The position numbers and the translations under genes were made by a program. The notes beneath the pieces were generated by a model. It saw only the letters and a list, made by a program, of their open reading frames with translations, was not told the DNA's origin and did no database searches. A DNA stretch of 64,000 nt. Source: Lasioglossum baleicum (taxonomy: Eukaryota; Arthropoda; Insecta; Hymenoptera; Halictidae). Where the stretch lies: the NCBI RefSeq assembly GCF_051020765.1, contig NW_027469295.1, forward strand, positions 1 through 64,000, in the 5' to 3' direction. This document shows, piece after piece, positions 43,405 to 57,282 of this stretch (its first letter is position 1; every line of letters begins with the position of its first letter).

Positions 43405-43490
43405 GCGTAACGCGTAACGCGTAACGCATAACGCATAACGCATAACGCATAACGCATAACGCATAACGCATAACGCATAACGCATACCGC
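43405..43490 (+). repeat. Triple GCGTAAC with GCATACCGC
   Basis: 77-bp spacing. Unlike the others, no B/C remnant or AAGGC unit follows closely; plain repeat runs to GCATATCGC near 43693. Confidence 0.88.
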
Positions 43491-44377
43491 ATAACGCATA
43501 ACGCATAACGCATAACGCATAACGCATAACGCATAACGCATAACGCATAACGCATAACGCATAACGCATAACGCATAACGCATAACGCATAACGCATAAC
43601 GCATAACGCATAACGCATAACGCATAACGCATAACGCATAACGCATAACGCATAACGCATAACGCATAACGCATAACGCATAACGCATAACGCATATCGC
43701 ATAGCGCATGACGCATAACGCTTAACGAATAACGCATAACGCATAACACATTACGCATAACGCATAACGCATAACGCATAACGCATAACGCATAACGCAT
43801 AACGCATAACGCATAACGCATAACGCATAACGCATAACGCATAACGCATAACGCATAACGCATAACGCATAACGCATAACGCATAACGCATAACGCATAA
43901 CGCATAACGCATAACGCATAACCCATAACGCATAACGCATAACGCATAACGCATAACGCATAACGCATAACGCATAACGCATAACGCATAACGCATAACG
44001 CATAACGCATAACGCATAACGCATAACGCATAACGCATAACGCATAACGCATAACGCATAACGCATAACGCATATCGCATAACGCATAACGCATAACGCA
44101 TAACGCATAACGCATAACGCATAACGCATAACGCATAACGCATAACGCATAACGCATAACGCATAACGCATAACGCATAACGCATAACGCATAACGCATA
44201 ACGCATAACGCATAACGCATAACGCATAACGCATAACGCATAACGCATAACGCATAACGCATAACGCATAACGCATAACGCATAACGCATAACGCATAAC
44301 GCATAACCCATAACCCATAACGCATAACGCATAACGCATAACGCATAACGCATAACGCATAACGCATAACGCATAAC

Positions 44378-44456
44378 GCGTAACGCGTAACGCGTAACGC
44401 ATAACGCATAACGCATAACGCATAACGCATAACGCATAACGCATAACGCATACCGC
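44378..44456 (+). repeat. Triple GCGTAAC with GCATACCGC, 70-bp form
   Basis: One heptamer shorter than the other four copies. Confidence 0.88.
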
Positions 44457-44538
44457 ATAACGCATAACGCATAACGCATAACGCATAACACATAACGCAT
44501 CGCGCATAACGCATATCGCATAACGCATAACGCATAAC

Positions 44539-44653
44539 GCAATAACGCATCGCGCATAACGCATAACGCATATCGCATAGCGCATGACGCATAACGCTTA
44601 ACGAATAACGCATAACGCATAACACAATACGCATAACGCATAACCCATAACGC
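44539..44653 (+). repeat. C cluster with ACACAATACGC (115 bp)
   Basis: Partner of 40959 at offset 3580. Confidence 0.9.
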
Positions 44654-45603
44654 ATAACGCATAACGCATAACGCATAACGCATAACGCATAACGCATAAC
44701 GCATAACGCATAACGCATAACGCATAACGCATAACGCATAACGCATAACGCATAACGCATAACGCATAACGCATAACGCATAACGCATAACGCATAACGC
44801 ATAACGCATAACGCATAACGCATAACGCATAACGCATAACGCATAACGCATAACGCATAAGGCATAACGCATAACGCATAACGCATAACGCATGACGCAT
44901 AACGCATAACGCATAACTCATAACGCATAACGCATAACGCATAACGCATAACGCATCGCCGATAACGCATAACGCATATCGCATAGCGCATGACGCATAA
45001 CGCTTAACGCATAACGCATAACGCATAACGCATAACGCATAACGCATAACGCATAACGCATAACGCATAACGCATAACGCATAACGCATAACGCATAACG
45101 CATAACGCATAACGCATAACGCATAACGCATAACGCATAACGCATAACGCATAACGCATAACGCATAACGCATAACGCATAACGCATAACGCATAACGCA
45201 TAACGCATAACGCATAACGCATAACGCATAACGCATAACGCATAACGCATAACGCATAACGCATAACGCATAACGCATGACGCATAACGCATCACGCATA
45301 ACTCATAACGCATAACGCATAACGCATAACGCATAACGCATATCGCATAACGCATAACGCATAACGCATAACGAACAACGCATATCGCATAACGCATAAC
45401 GCATAACGCATAACGCATAACGCATAACGCATAACGCATAACGCATAACGCATAACGCATAACGCATAACGCATAACGCATAACGCATAACGCATAACGC
45501 ATAACGCATAACGAATAACGCATAACGCATAAGGCATAACGCATAACGCATAACGCATAACGCATAACGCATAACGCATAACGCATAACGCATAACGCAT
45601 AAC

Positions 45604-45718
45604 GCAATAACGCATCGCGCATAACGCATAACGCATATCGCATAGCGCATGACGCATAACGCTTAACGAATAACGCATAACGCATAACACATTACGCATA
45701 ACGCATAACCCATAACGC
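45604..45718 (+). repeat. C cluster (115 bp)
   Basis: First C of the left 6.46 kb copy; partner 52083 (6479). Confidence 0.9.
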
Positions 45719-46463
45719 ATAACGCATAACGCATAACGCATAACGCATAACGCATAACGCATAACGCATAACGCATAACGCATAACGCATAACGCATAAC
45801 GCATAACGCATAACGCATAACGCATAACGCATAACGCATAACGCATAACGCATAACGCATAACGCATAACGCATAACGCATAACGCATAACGCATAACGC
45901 ATAACGCATAACGCATAACGCATAACGCATAACGCATAACGCATAACGCATAACGCATAACGCATAACGCATAACGCATAACGCATAACGCATAACGCAT
46001 AACGCATAACGCATAACGCATAACGCATAACGCATAACGCATAACGCATAACGCATAACGCATAACGCATAACGCATAACGCATAACGCATAACGCATAA
46101 CGCATAACGCATAACGCATAACGCATAACGCATAACGCATAACGCATAACGCATAACGCATAACGCATAACGCATAACGCATGACGCATAACGCATAACG
46201 CATAACTCATAACGCATAACGCATAACGCATAACGCTTAACGCATAACGCATAACGCATCGCGCATAACGCATAACGCATATCGCATAACGCATAACGCA
46301 TAACGCATAACGCATAACGCATAACGCATAACGCATAACGCGTAACGCATAACGCATAACGCATAACGCATAACGCATAACGCATAACGCATAACGCATA
46401 ACGCATAACGCATAACGCATAACGCATAACGCATAACGCATAACGCATAACGCATAACGCATA

Positions 46464-46530
46464 ACACATAACGCATCGCGCATAACGCATATCGCATAAC
46501 GCATAACGGATAACGCATAACGCATATCGC
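46464..46530 (+). repeat. Left half of B fused to F (67 bp)
   Basis: It breaks after the second GCATATCGC; F starts 79 bp from the B start (46543). Confidence 0.88.
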
Positions 46531-47886
46531 ATAACGCATAACGCATCGCCGATAACGCATAACGCATATCGCATAGCGCATGACGCATAACGCTTAACGA
46601 ATAACGCATAACGCATAACACATTACGCATAACGCATAACACATAACGCATAACGCATAACTCATAACGCATAACGCATAACGCGTAACGCATAACGCAT
46701 AACGCATAACGCATAACGCATAACGCATAACGCATAACGCATAACGAACAACGCATATCGCATAACGCATAACGCATAACGCATAACGCATAACGCATAA
46801 CGCATAACGCATAACGCATAACGCATAACGCATAACGCATATCGCATAACGCATAACGCATAACGCATAACGCATAACGCATAACGCATAACGCATAACG
46901 CATAACGCATAACGCATAACGCATAACGCATAACGCATAACGCATAACGCATAACGCATAACGCATAACGCATAACGCATAACGCATAACGCATAACGCA
47001 TAACGCATAACGCATAACGCATGACGCATAACGCATAACGCATAACTCATAACGCATAACGCATAACGCATCGCCGATAACGCATAACGCATATCGCATA
47101 GCGCATGACGCATAACGCTTAACGAATAACGCATAACGCATAACACATTACGCATAACGCATAACACATAACGCATAACGCATAACGCATAACGCATAAC
47201 GCATAACGCGTAACGCATAACGCATAACGCATAACGCATAACGCATAACGCATAACGCATAACGCATAACGAACAACGCATATCGCATAACGCATAACGC
47301 ATAACGCATAACGCATAACGCATAACGCATAACGCATAACGCATAACGCATAACGCATAACGCATAACGCATAACGCATAACGCATAACGCATAACGCAT
47401 AACGCATAACGCATAACGCATAACGCATAACGCATATCGCATAACGCATAACGCATAACGCATAACGCATAACGCATAACGCATAACGCATAAGGCATAA
47501 CGCATAACGCATAACGCGTGACGCATAACGCATAACGCATAACGCATAACGCATAACGCATAACGCTTAACGCATAACGCATAACGCATCGCGCATAACG
47601 CATAACGCATAACGCATAACGCATATCGCATAGCGCATGACGCATAACGCTTAACGAATAACGCATAACGCATAACACATTACGCATAACGCATAACACA
47701 TAACGCATAACGCATAACGCATAACGCATAACGCATAACGCATAACGCATAACGCATAACGCATAACGCATAACGCATAACGCATAACGCATAACGCATA
47801 ACGCATAACGCATAACGCATAACGCATAACGCATAACGCATAACGCATAACGCATAACGCATAACGCATAACGCATAACGCATAAC

Positions 47887-48000
47887 GCATCGCGCATAAC
47901 GCATATCGCATAACGCATAACGGATAACGCATAACGGATAACGCATAACGCATATCGCATAACGCATAACGCATAACGCATAACGAACAACGCATATCGC
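47887..48000 (+). repeat. B variant with two CGGATA units (114 bp)
   Basis: Partner of 54359 (offset 6472). C follows at 48139. Confidence 0.87.
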
Positions 48001-48138
48001 ATAACGCATAACGCATAACGCATAACGCATAACGCATAACGCATAACGCATAACGCATAACGCATAACGCATAACGCATAACGCATAACGCATAACGCAT
48101 AACGCATAACGCATAACGCATAACGCATAACGCATAAC

Positions 48139-48253
48139 GCAATAACGCATCGCGCATAACGCATAACGCATATCGCATAGCGCATGACGCATAACGCTTA
48201 ACGAATAACGCATAACGCATAACACATTACGCATAACGCATAACCCATAACGC
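48139..48253 (+). repeat. C cluster (115 bp)
   Basis: Partner 54618 (6479). F follows at 48322, only 183 bp from the C start. Confidence 0.9.
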
Positions 48254-49595
48254 ATAACGCATAACGCATAACGCATGACGCATAACGCATAACTCATAAC
48301 GCATAACGCATAACGCATAACGCATCGCCGATAACGCATAACGCATATCGCATAGCGCATGACGCATAACGCTTAACGAATAACGCATAACGCATAACAC
48401 ATTACGCATAACGCATAACACATAACGCATAACGCATAACGCATAACGCATAACGCATAACGCATAACGCGTAACGCATAACGCATAACGCATAACGCAT
48501 AACGCATAACGCATAACGAACAACGCATATCGCATAACGCATAACGCATAACGCATAACGCATAACGCATAACGCATAACGCATAACGCATAACGCATAA
48601 CGCATAACGCATAACGCATAACGCATAACGCATAACGCATAACGCATAACGCATAACGCATAACGCATAACGCATAACGCATAACGCATAACGCATATCG
48701 CATAGCGCATGACGCATAACGCTTAACGAATAACGCATAACGCATAACACATTACGCATAACGCATAACGCATAACGCATAACGCATAACGCATAACGCA
48801 TAACGCATAACGCATAACGCATAACGCATAACGCATAACGCATAACGCATAACGCATAACGCATAACGCATAACGCATAACGCATAACGCATAACGCATA
48901 ACGCATAACGCATAACGCATAACGCATAACGCATAACCCATAACGCATAACGCATAACGCATAACGCATAACGCATAACGCATAACGCATAACGCATAAC
49001 GCATAACGCATAACGCATAACGCATAACGCATAACGCATAACGCATAACGCATAACGCATAACGCATAACGCATATCGCATAACGCATAACGCATAACGC
49101 ATAACGCATAACGCATAACGCATAACGCATAACGCATAACGCATAACGCATAACGCATAACGCATAACGCATAACGCATAACGCATAACGCATAACGCAT
49201 AACGCATAACGCATAACGCATAACGCATAACGCATAACGCATAACGCATAACGCATAACGCATAACGCATAACGCATAACGCATAACGCATAACGCATAA
49301 CGCATAACGCATAACGCATAACGCATAACGCATAACCCATAACGCATAACGCATAACGCATAACGCATAACGCATAACGCATAACGCATAACGCATAACG
49401 CATAACGCATAACGCATAACGCATAACGCATAACGCATAACGCATAACGCATAACGCATAACGCATAACGCATAACGCATAACGCATAACGCATAACGCA
49501 TAACGCATAACGCATAACGCATAACGCATAACGCATAACGCATATCGCATAACGCATAACGCATAACGCATAACGCATAACGCATAACGCATAAC

Positions 49596-49681
49596 GCGTA
49601 ACGCGTAACGCGTAACGCATAACGCATAACGCATAACGCATAACGCATAACGCATAACGCATAACGCATAACGCATACCGC
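49596..49681 (+). repeat. Triple GCGTAAC with GCATACCGC
   Basis: 77-bp spacing; partner 56054 at 6458 bp. Confidence 0.88.
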
Positions 49682-50225
49682 ATAACGCATAACGCATAAC
49701 GCATAACGCATAACGCATAACGCATAACGCATAACGCATAACGCATAACGCATAACGCATAACGCATAACGCATAACGCATAACGCATAACGCATAACGC
49801 ATAACGCATAACGCATAACGCATAACGCATAACGCATAACGCATAACGCATAACGCATAACGCATAACGCATAACGCATAACGCATAAGGCATAACGCAT
49901 AACGCATAACGCATAACGCATGACGCATAACGCATAACGCATAACTCATAACGCATAACGCATAACGCATAACGCATAACGCATCGCCGATAACGCATAA
50001 CGCATATCGCATAGCGCATGACGCATAACGCTTAACGCATAACGCATAACGCATAACGCATAACGCATAACGCATAACGCATAACGCATAACGCATAACG
50101 CATAACGCATAACGCATAACGAATAACGCATAACGCATAAGGCATAACGCATAACGCATAACGCATAACGCATAACGCATAACGCATAACGCATAACGCA
50201 TAACGCATAACGCATAACGCATAAC

Positions 50226-50340
50226 GCAATAACGCATCGCGCATAACGCATAACGCATATCGCATAGCGCATGACGCATAACGCTTAACGAATAACGCAT
50301 AACGCATAACACATTACGCATAACGCATAACCCATAACGC
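50226..50340 (+). repeat. C cluster (115 bp)
   Basis: Partner 56670 (offset 6444). Confidence 0.9.
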
Positions 50341-50765
50341 ATAACGCATAACGCATAACGCATAACGCATAACGCATAACGCATAACGCATAACGCATAA
50401 CGCATAACGCATAACGCATAACGCATAACGCATAACGCATAACGCATAACGCATAACGCATAACGCATAACGCATAACGCATAACGCATAACGCATAACG
50501 CATAACGCATAACGCATAACGCATAACGCATAACGCATAACGCATAACGCATAACGCATAACGCATAACGCATAACGCATAACGCATAACGCATAACGCA
50601 TAACGCATGACGCATAACGCATCACGCATAACTCATAACGCATAACGCATAACGCATAACGCATAACGCATATCGCATAACGCATAACGCATAACGCATA
50701 ACGAACAACGCATATCGCATAACGCATCGCGCATAACGCATATCGCATAACGCATAACGCATAAC

Positions 50766-50838
50766 GCAATAACGCATCGCGCATAACGCATAACGCATAT
50801 CGCATAGCGCATGACGCATAACGCTTAACGAATAACGC
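50766..50838 (+). repeat. C cluster, truncated (73 bp)
   Basis: Preceded within 70 bp by CGAACAACGC, GCATATCGC and a lone GCATCGCGC, a compressed B/C junction repeated at 57210 and 59311. Confidence 0.88.
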
Positions 50839-52082
50839 ATAACGCATAACGCATAACGCATAACGCATAACGCATAACCCATAACGCATAACGCATAACG
50901 CATAACGCATAACGCATAACGCATAACGCATAACGCATAACGCATAACGCATAACGCATAACGCATAACGCATAACGCATAACGCATAACGCATAACGCA
51001 TAACGCATAACGCATAACGCATAACGCATAACGCATAACGCATAACGCATAACGCATGACGCATAACGCATCACGCATAACTCATAACGCATAACGCATA
51101 ACGCATAACGCATAACGCATAACGCATAACGCATAACGCATAACGCATAACGCATAACGCATAACGCATAACGCATAACGCATGACGCATAACGCATAAC
51201 GCATAACTCATAACGCATAACGCATAACGCATAACGCTTAACGCATAACGCATAACGCATCGCGCATAACGCATAACGCATATCGCATAACGCATAACGC
51301 ATAACGCATAACGCATAACGCATAACGCATAACGCATAACGCGTAACGCATAACGCATAACGCATAACGCATAACGCATAACGCATAACGCATAACGCAT
51401 AACGCATAACGCATAACGCATAACGCATAACGCATAACGCATAACGCATAACGCATAACGCATAACGCATAACGCATAACGCATAACGCATAACGCATAA
51501 CGCATGACGCATAACGCATAACGCATAACTCATAACGCATAACGCATAACGCATCGCCGATAACGCATAACGCATATCGCATAGCGCATGACGCATAACG
51601 CTTAACGAATAACGCATAACGCATAACACATTACGCATAACGCATAACACATAACGCATAACGCATAACGCATAACGCATAACGCATAACGCATAACGCA
51701 TAACGCATAACGCATAACGCATAACGCATAACGCATGACGCATAACGCATAACGCATAACTCATAACGCATAACGCATAACGCATCGCCGATAACGCATA
51801 ACGCATATCGCATAGCGCATGACGCATAACGCTTAACGAATAACGCATAACGCATAACACATTACGCATAACGCATAACACATAACGCATAACGCATAAC
51901 GCATAACGCATAACGCATAACGCATAACGCATAACGCATAACGCATAACGCATAACGCATAACGCATAACGCATAACGAATAACGCATAACGCATAAGGC
52001 ATAACGCATAACGCATAACGCATAACGCATAACGCATAACGCATAACGCATAACGCATAACGCATAACGCATAACGCATAAC

Positions 52083-52197
52083 GCAATAACGCATCGCGCA
52101 TAACGCATAACGCATATCGCATAGCGCATGACGCATAACGCTTAACGAATAACGCATAACGCATAACACATTACGCATAACGCATAACCCATAACGC
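52083..52197 (+). repeat. C cluster (115 bp)
   Basis: First C of the right 6.46 kb copy. Confidence 0.9.
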
Positions 52198-52949
52198 ATA
52201 ACGCATAACGCATAACGCATAACGCATAACGCATAACGCATAACGCATAACGCATAACGCATAACGCATAACGCATAACGCATAACGCATAACGCATAAC
52301 GCATAACGCATAACGCATAACGCATAACGCATAACGCATAACGCATAACGCATAACGCATAACGCATAACGCATAACGCATAACGCATAACGCATAACGC
52401 ATAACGCATAACGCATAACGCATAACGCATAACGCATAACGCATAACGCATAACGCATAACGCATAACGCATAACGCATAACGCATAACGCATAACGCAT
52501 AACGCATAACGCATAACGCATAACGCATAACGCATAACGCATAACGCATAACGCATAACGCATAACGCATAACGCATAACGCATAACGCATAACGCATAA
52601 CGCATAACGCATAACGCATAACGCATAACGCATAACGCATAACGCATAACGCATGACGCATAACGCATAACGCATAACTCATAACGCATAACGCATAACG
52701 CATAACGCTTAACGCATAACGCATAACGCATCGCGCATAACGCATAACGCATATCGCATAACGCATAACGCATAACGCATAACGCATAACGCATAACGCA
52801 TAACGCATAACGCGTAACGCATAACGCATAACGCATAACGCATAACGCATAACGCATAACGCATAACGCATAACGCATAACGCATAACGCATAACGCATA
52901 ACGCATAACGCATAACGCATAACGCATAACGCATAACGCATAACGCATA

Positions 52950-53016
52950 ACACATAACGCATCGCGCATAACGCATATCGCATAACGCATAACGGATAAC
53001 GCATAACGCATATCGC
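52950..53016 (+). repeat. Left half of B fused to F (67 bp)
   Basis: Partner of 46464 at exactly 6486 bp; F at 53029, again 79 bp from the B start. Confidence 0.88.
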
Positions 53017-54358
53017 ATAACGCATAACGCATCGCCGATAACGCATAACGCATATCGCATAGCGCATGACGCATAACGCTTAACGAATAACGCATAACGC
53101 ATAACACATTACGCATAACGCATAACACATAACGCATAACGCATAACTCATAACGCATAACGCATAACGCGTAACGCATAACGCATAACGCATAACGCAT
53201 AACGCATAACGCATAACGCATAACGCATAACGAACAACGCATATCGCATAACGCATAACGCATAACGCATAACGCATAACGCATAACGCATAACGCATAA
53301 CGCATAACGCATAACGCATAACGCATATCGCATAACGCATAACGCATAACGCATAACGCATAACGCATAACGCATAACGCATAACGCATAACGCATAACG
53401 CATAACGCATAACGCATAACGCATAACGCATAACGCATAACGCATAACGCATAACGCATAACGCATAACGCATAACGCATAACGCATAACGCATAACGCA
53501 TAACGCATGACGCATAACGCATAACGCATAACTCATAACGCATAACGCATAACGCATCGCCGATAACGCATAACGCATATCGCATAGCGCATGACGCATA
53601 ACGCTTAACGAATAACGCATAACGCATAACACATTACGCATAACGCATAACACATAACGCATAACGCATAACGCATAACGCATAACGCATAACGCGTAAC
53701 GCATAACGCATAACGCATAACGCATAACGCATAACGCATAACGCATAACGCATAACGCATAACGAACAACGCATATCGCATAACGCATAACGCATAACGC
53801 ATAACGCATAACGCATAACGCATAACGCATAACGCATAACGCATAACGCATAACGCATAACGCATAACGCATAACGCATAACGCATAACGCATAACGCAT
53901 AACGCATAACGCATAACGCATAACGCATAACGCATATCGCATAACGCATAACGCATAACGCATAACGCATAACGCATAACGCATAACGCATAAGGCATAA
54001 CGCATAACGCATAACGCGTGACGCATAACGCATAACGCATAACGCATAACGCATAACGCATAACGCTTAACGCATAACGCATAACGCATCGCGCATAACG
54101 CATAACGCATATCGCATAGCGCATGACGCATAACGCTTAACGTATAACGCATAACGCATAACACATTACGCATAACGCATAACACATAACGCATAACGCA
54201 TAACGCATAACGCATAACGCATAACGCATAACGCATAACGCATAACGCATAACGCATAACGCATAACGCATAACGCATAACGCATAACGCATAACGCATA
54301 ACGCATAACGCATAACGCATAACGCATAACGCATAACGCATAACGCATAACGCATAAC

Positions 54359-54472
54359 GCATCGCGCATAACGCATATCGCATAACGCATAACGGATAAC
54401 GCATAACGGATAACGCATAACGCATATCGCATAACGCATAACGCATAACGCATAACGAACAACGCATATCGC
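54359..54472 (+). repeat. B variant with two CGGATA units (114 bp)
   Basis: Same length and order as 47887. C follows at 54618. Confidence 0.87.
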
Positions 54473-54617
54473 ATAACGCATAACGCATAACGCATAACGC
54501 ATAACGCATAACGCATAACGCATAACGCATAACGCATAACGCATAACGCATAACGCATAACGCATAACGCATAACGCATAACGCATAACGCATAACGCAT
54601 AACGCATAACGCATAAC

Positions 54618-54732
54618 GCAATAACGCATCGCGCATAACGCATAACGCATATCGCATAGCGCATGACGCATAACGCTTAACGAATAACGCATAACGCATA
54701 ACACATTACGCATAACGCATAACCCATAACGC
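54618..54732 (+). repeat. C cluster (115 bp)
   Basis: F follows at 54801, again 183 bp from the C start. Confidence 0.9.
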
Positions 54733-56053
54733 ATAACGCATAACGCATAACGCATGACGCATAACGCATAACTCATAACGCATAACGCATAACGCATAAC
54801 GCATCGCCGATAACGCATAACGCATATCGCATAGCGCATGACGCATAACGCTTAACGAATAACGCATAACGCATAACACATTACGCATAACGCATAACAC
54901 ATAACGCATAACGCATAACGCATAACGCATAACGCATAACGCATAACGCGTAACGCATAACGCATAACGCATAACGCATAACGCATAACGCATAACGAAC
55001 AACGCATATCGCATAACGCATAACGCATAACGCATAACGCATAACGCATAACGCATAACGCATAACGCATAACGCATAACGCATAACGCATAACGCATAA
55101 CGCATAACGCATAACGCATAACGCATAACGCATAACGCATAACGCATAACGCATAACGCATAACGCATAACGCATAACGCATAACGCATATCGCATAGCG
55201 CATGACGCATAACGCTTAACGAATAACGCATAACGCATAACACATTACGCATAACGCATAACGCATAACGCATAACGCATAACGCATAACGCATAACGCA
55301 TAACGCATAACGCATAACGCATAACGCATAACGCATAACGCATAACGCATAACGCATAACGCATAACGCATAACGCATAACGCATAACGCATAACGCATA
55401 ACGCATAACGCATAACGCATAACGCATAACCCATAACGCATAACGCATAACGCATAACGCATAACGCATAACGCATAACGCATAACGCATAACGCATAAC
55501 GCATAACGCATAACGCATAACGCATAACGCATAACGCATAACGCATAACGCATAACGCATAACGCATATCGCATAACGCATAACGCATAACGCATAACGC
55601 ATAACGCATAACGCATAACGCATAACGCATAACGCATAACGCATAACGCATAACGCATAACGCATAACGCATAACGCATAACGCATAACGCATAACGCAT
55701 AACGCATAACGCATAACGCATAACGCATAACGCATAACGCATAACGCATAACGCATAACGCATAACGCATAACGCATAACGCATAACGCATAACCCATAA
55801 CGCATAACGCATAACGCATAACGCATAACGCATAACGCATAACGCATAACGCATAACGCATAACGCATAACGCATAACGCATAACGCATAACGCATAACG
55901 CATAACGCATAACGCATAACGCATAACGCATAACGCATAACGCATAACGCATAACGCATAACGCATAACGCATAACGCATAACGCATAACGCATAACGCA
56001 TATCGCATAACGCATAACGCATAACGCATAACGCATAACGCATAACGCATAAC

Positions 56054-56139
56054 GCGTAACGCGTAACGCGTAACGCATAACGCATAACGCATAACGCATA
56101 ACGCATAACGCATAACGCATAACGCATAACGCATACCGC
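56054..56139 (+). repeat. Triple GCGTAAC with GCATACCGC
   Basis: 77-bp spacing; second copy within the 6.46 kb repeat. Confidence 0.88.
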
Positions 56140-56669
56140 ATAACGCATAACGCATAACGCATAACGCATAACGCATAACGCATAACGCATAACGCATAAC
56201 GCATAACGCATAACGCATAACGCATAACGCATAACGCATAACGCATAACGCATAACGCATAACGCATAACGCATAACGCATAACGCATAACGCATAACGC
56301 ATAACGCATAACGCATAAGGCATAACGCATAACGCATAACGCATAACGCATGACGCATAACGCATAACGCATAACTCATAACGCATAACGCATAACGCAT
56401 AACGCATAACGCATCGCCGATAACGCATAACGCATATCGCATAGCGCATGACGCATAACGCTTAACGCATAACGCATAACGCATAACGCATAACGCATAA
56501 CGCATAACGCATAACGCATAACGCATAACGCATAACGCATAACGCATAACGCATAACGCATAACGAATAACGCATAACGCATAAGGCATAACGCATAACG
56601 CATAACGCATAACGCATAACGCATAACGCATAACGCATAACGCATAACGCATAACGCATAACGCATAAC

Positions 56670-56784
56670 GCAATAACGCATCGCGCATAACGCATAACGC
56701 ATATCGCATAGCGCATGACGCATAACGCTTAACGAATAACGCATAACGCATAACACATTACGCATAACGCATAACCCATAACGC
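56670..56784 (+). repeat. C cluster (115 bp)
   Basis: Followed by plain repeat to the GCATGACGC and GCATCACGC units near 57050. Confidence 0.9.
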
Positions 56785-57209
56785 ATAACGCATAACGCAT
56801 AACGCATAACGCATAACGCATAACGCATAACGCATAACGCATAACGCATAACGCATAACGCATAACGCATAACGCATAACGCATAACGCATAACGCATAA
56901 CGCATAACGCATAACGCATAACGCATAACGCATAACGCATAACGCATAACGCATAACGCATAACGCATAACGCATAACGCATAACGCATAACGCATAACG
57001 CATAACGCATAACGCATAACGCATAACGCATAACGCATAACGCATAACGCATGACGCATAACGCATCACGCATAACTCATAACGCATAACGCATAACGCA
57101 TAACGCATAACGCATATCGCATAACGCATAACGCATAACGCATAACGAACAACGCATATCGCATAACGCATCGCGCATAACGCATATCGCATAACGCATA
57201 ACGCATAAC

Positions 57210-57282
57210 GCAATAACGCATCGCGCATAACGCATAACGCATATCGCATAGCGCATGACGCATAACGCTTAACGAATAACGC
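57210..57282 (+). repeat. C cluster, truncated (73 bp)
   Basis: Belongs both to the 6.46 kb repeat (from 50766) and to the 2.1 kb repeat (to 59311). Confidence 0.88.

Larger units (their letters stand above)
39896..45500 (+). repeat. Higher-order domain VI, ACCCATA and triple-GCGTAAC units
   Basis: Two copies of one unit, offset 3587-3839 bp with remainder 3 mod 7: ACCCATA at 40090/43922 and 40468/44307, triple GCGTAAC at 40791/44378, GCATACCGC at 40868/44448, a short B remnant at 40908/44488, C with an altered ACACAATACGC at 40959/44539, and F at 41345/44953. A third triple-GCGTAAC plus GCATACCGC is at 43405/43482. The right copy has a doubled ACCCATA (44307 and 44314). The interval 42420-42924 is plain repeat. 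The right boundary, between about 45380 and 45512, is where the 6.46 kb duplication begins. Confidence 0.8.
45500..51975 (+). repeat. Left copy of a 6.46 kb abutting direct duplication
   Basis: Landmarks in order, each with a partner in the right copy: CGAATAACGC 45512, C 45604, half-B 46464 with F 46543, F 47068, double-CGGATA B 47887, C 48139, F 48322, ACCCATA 48937 and 49336, triple GCGTAAC 49596, GCATACCGC 49673, F 49981, C 50226, truncated C 50766, F 51551 and 51782. Offsets to the right copy range from 6430 to 6493 bp and all leave remainder 4 mod 7. Boundaries are good to roughly 100 bp because they fall in or near plain repeat. Confidence 0.85.
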
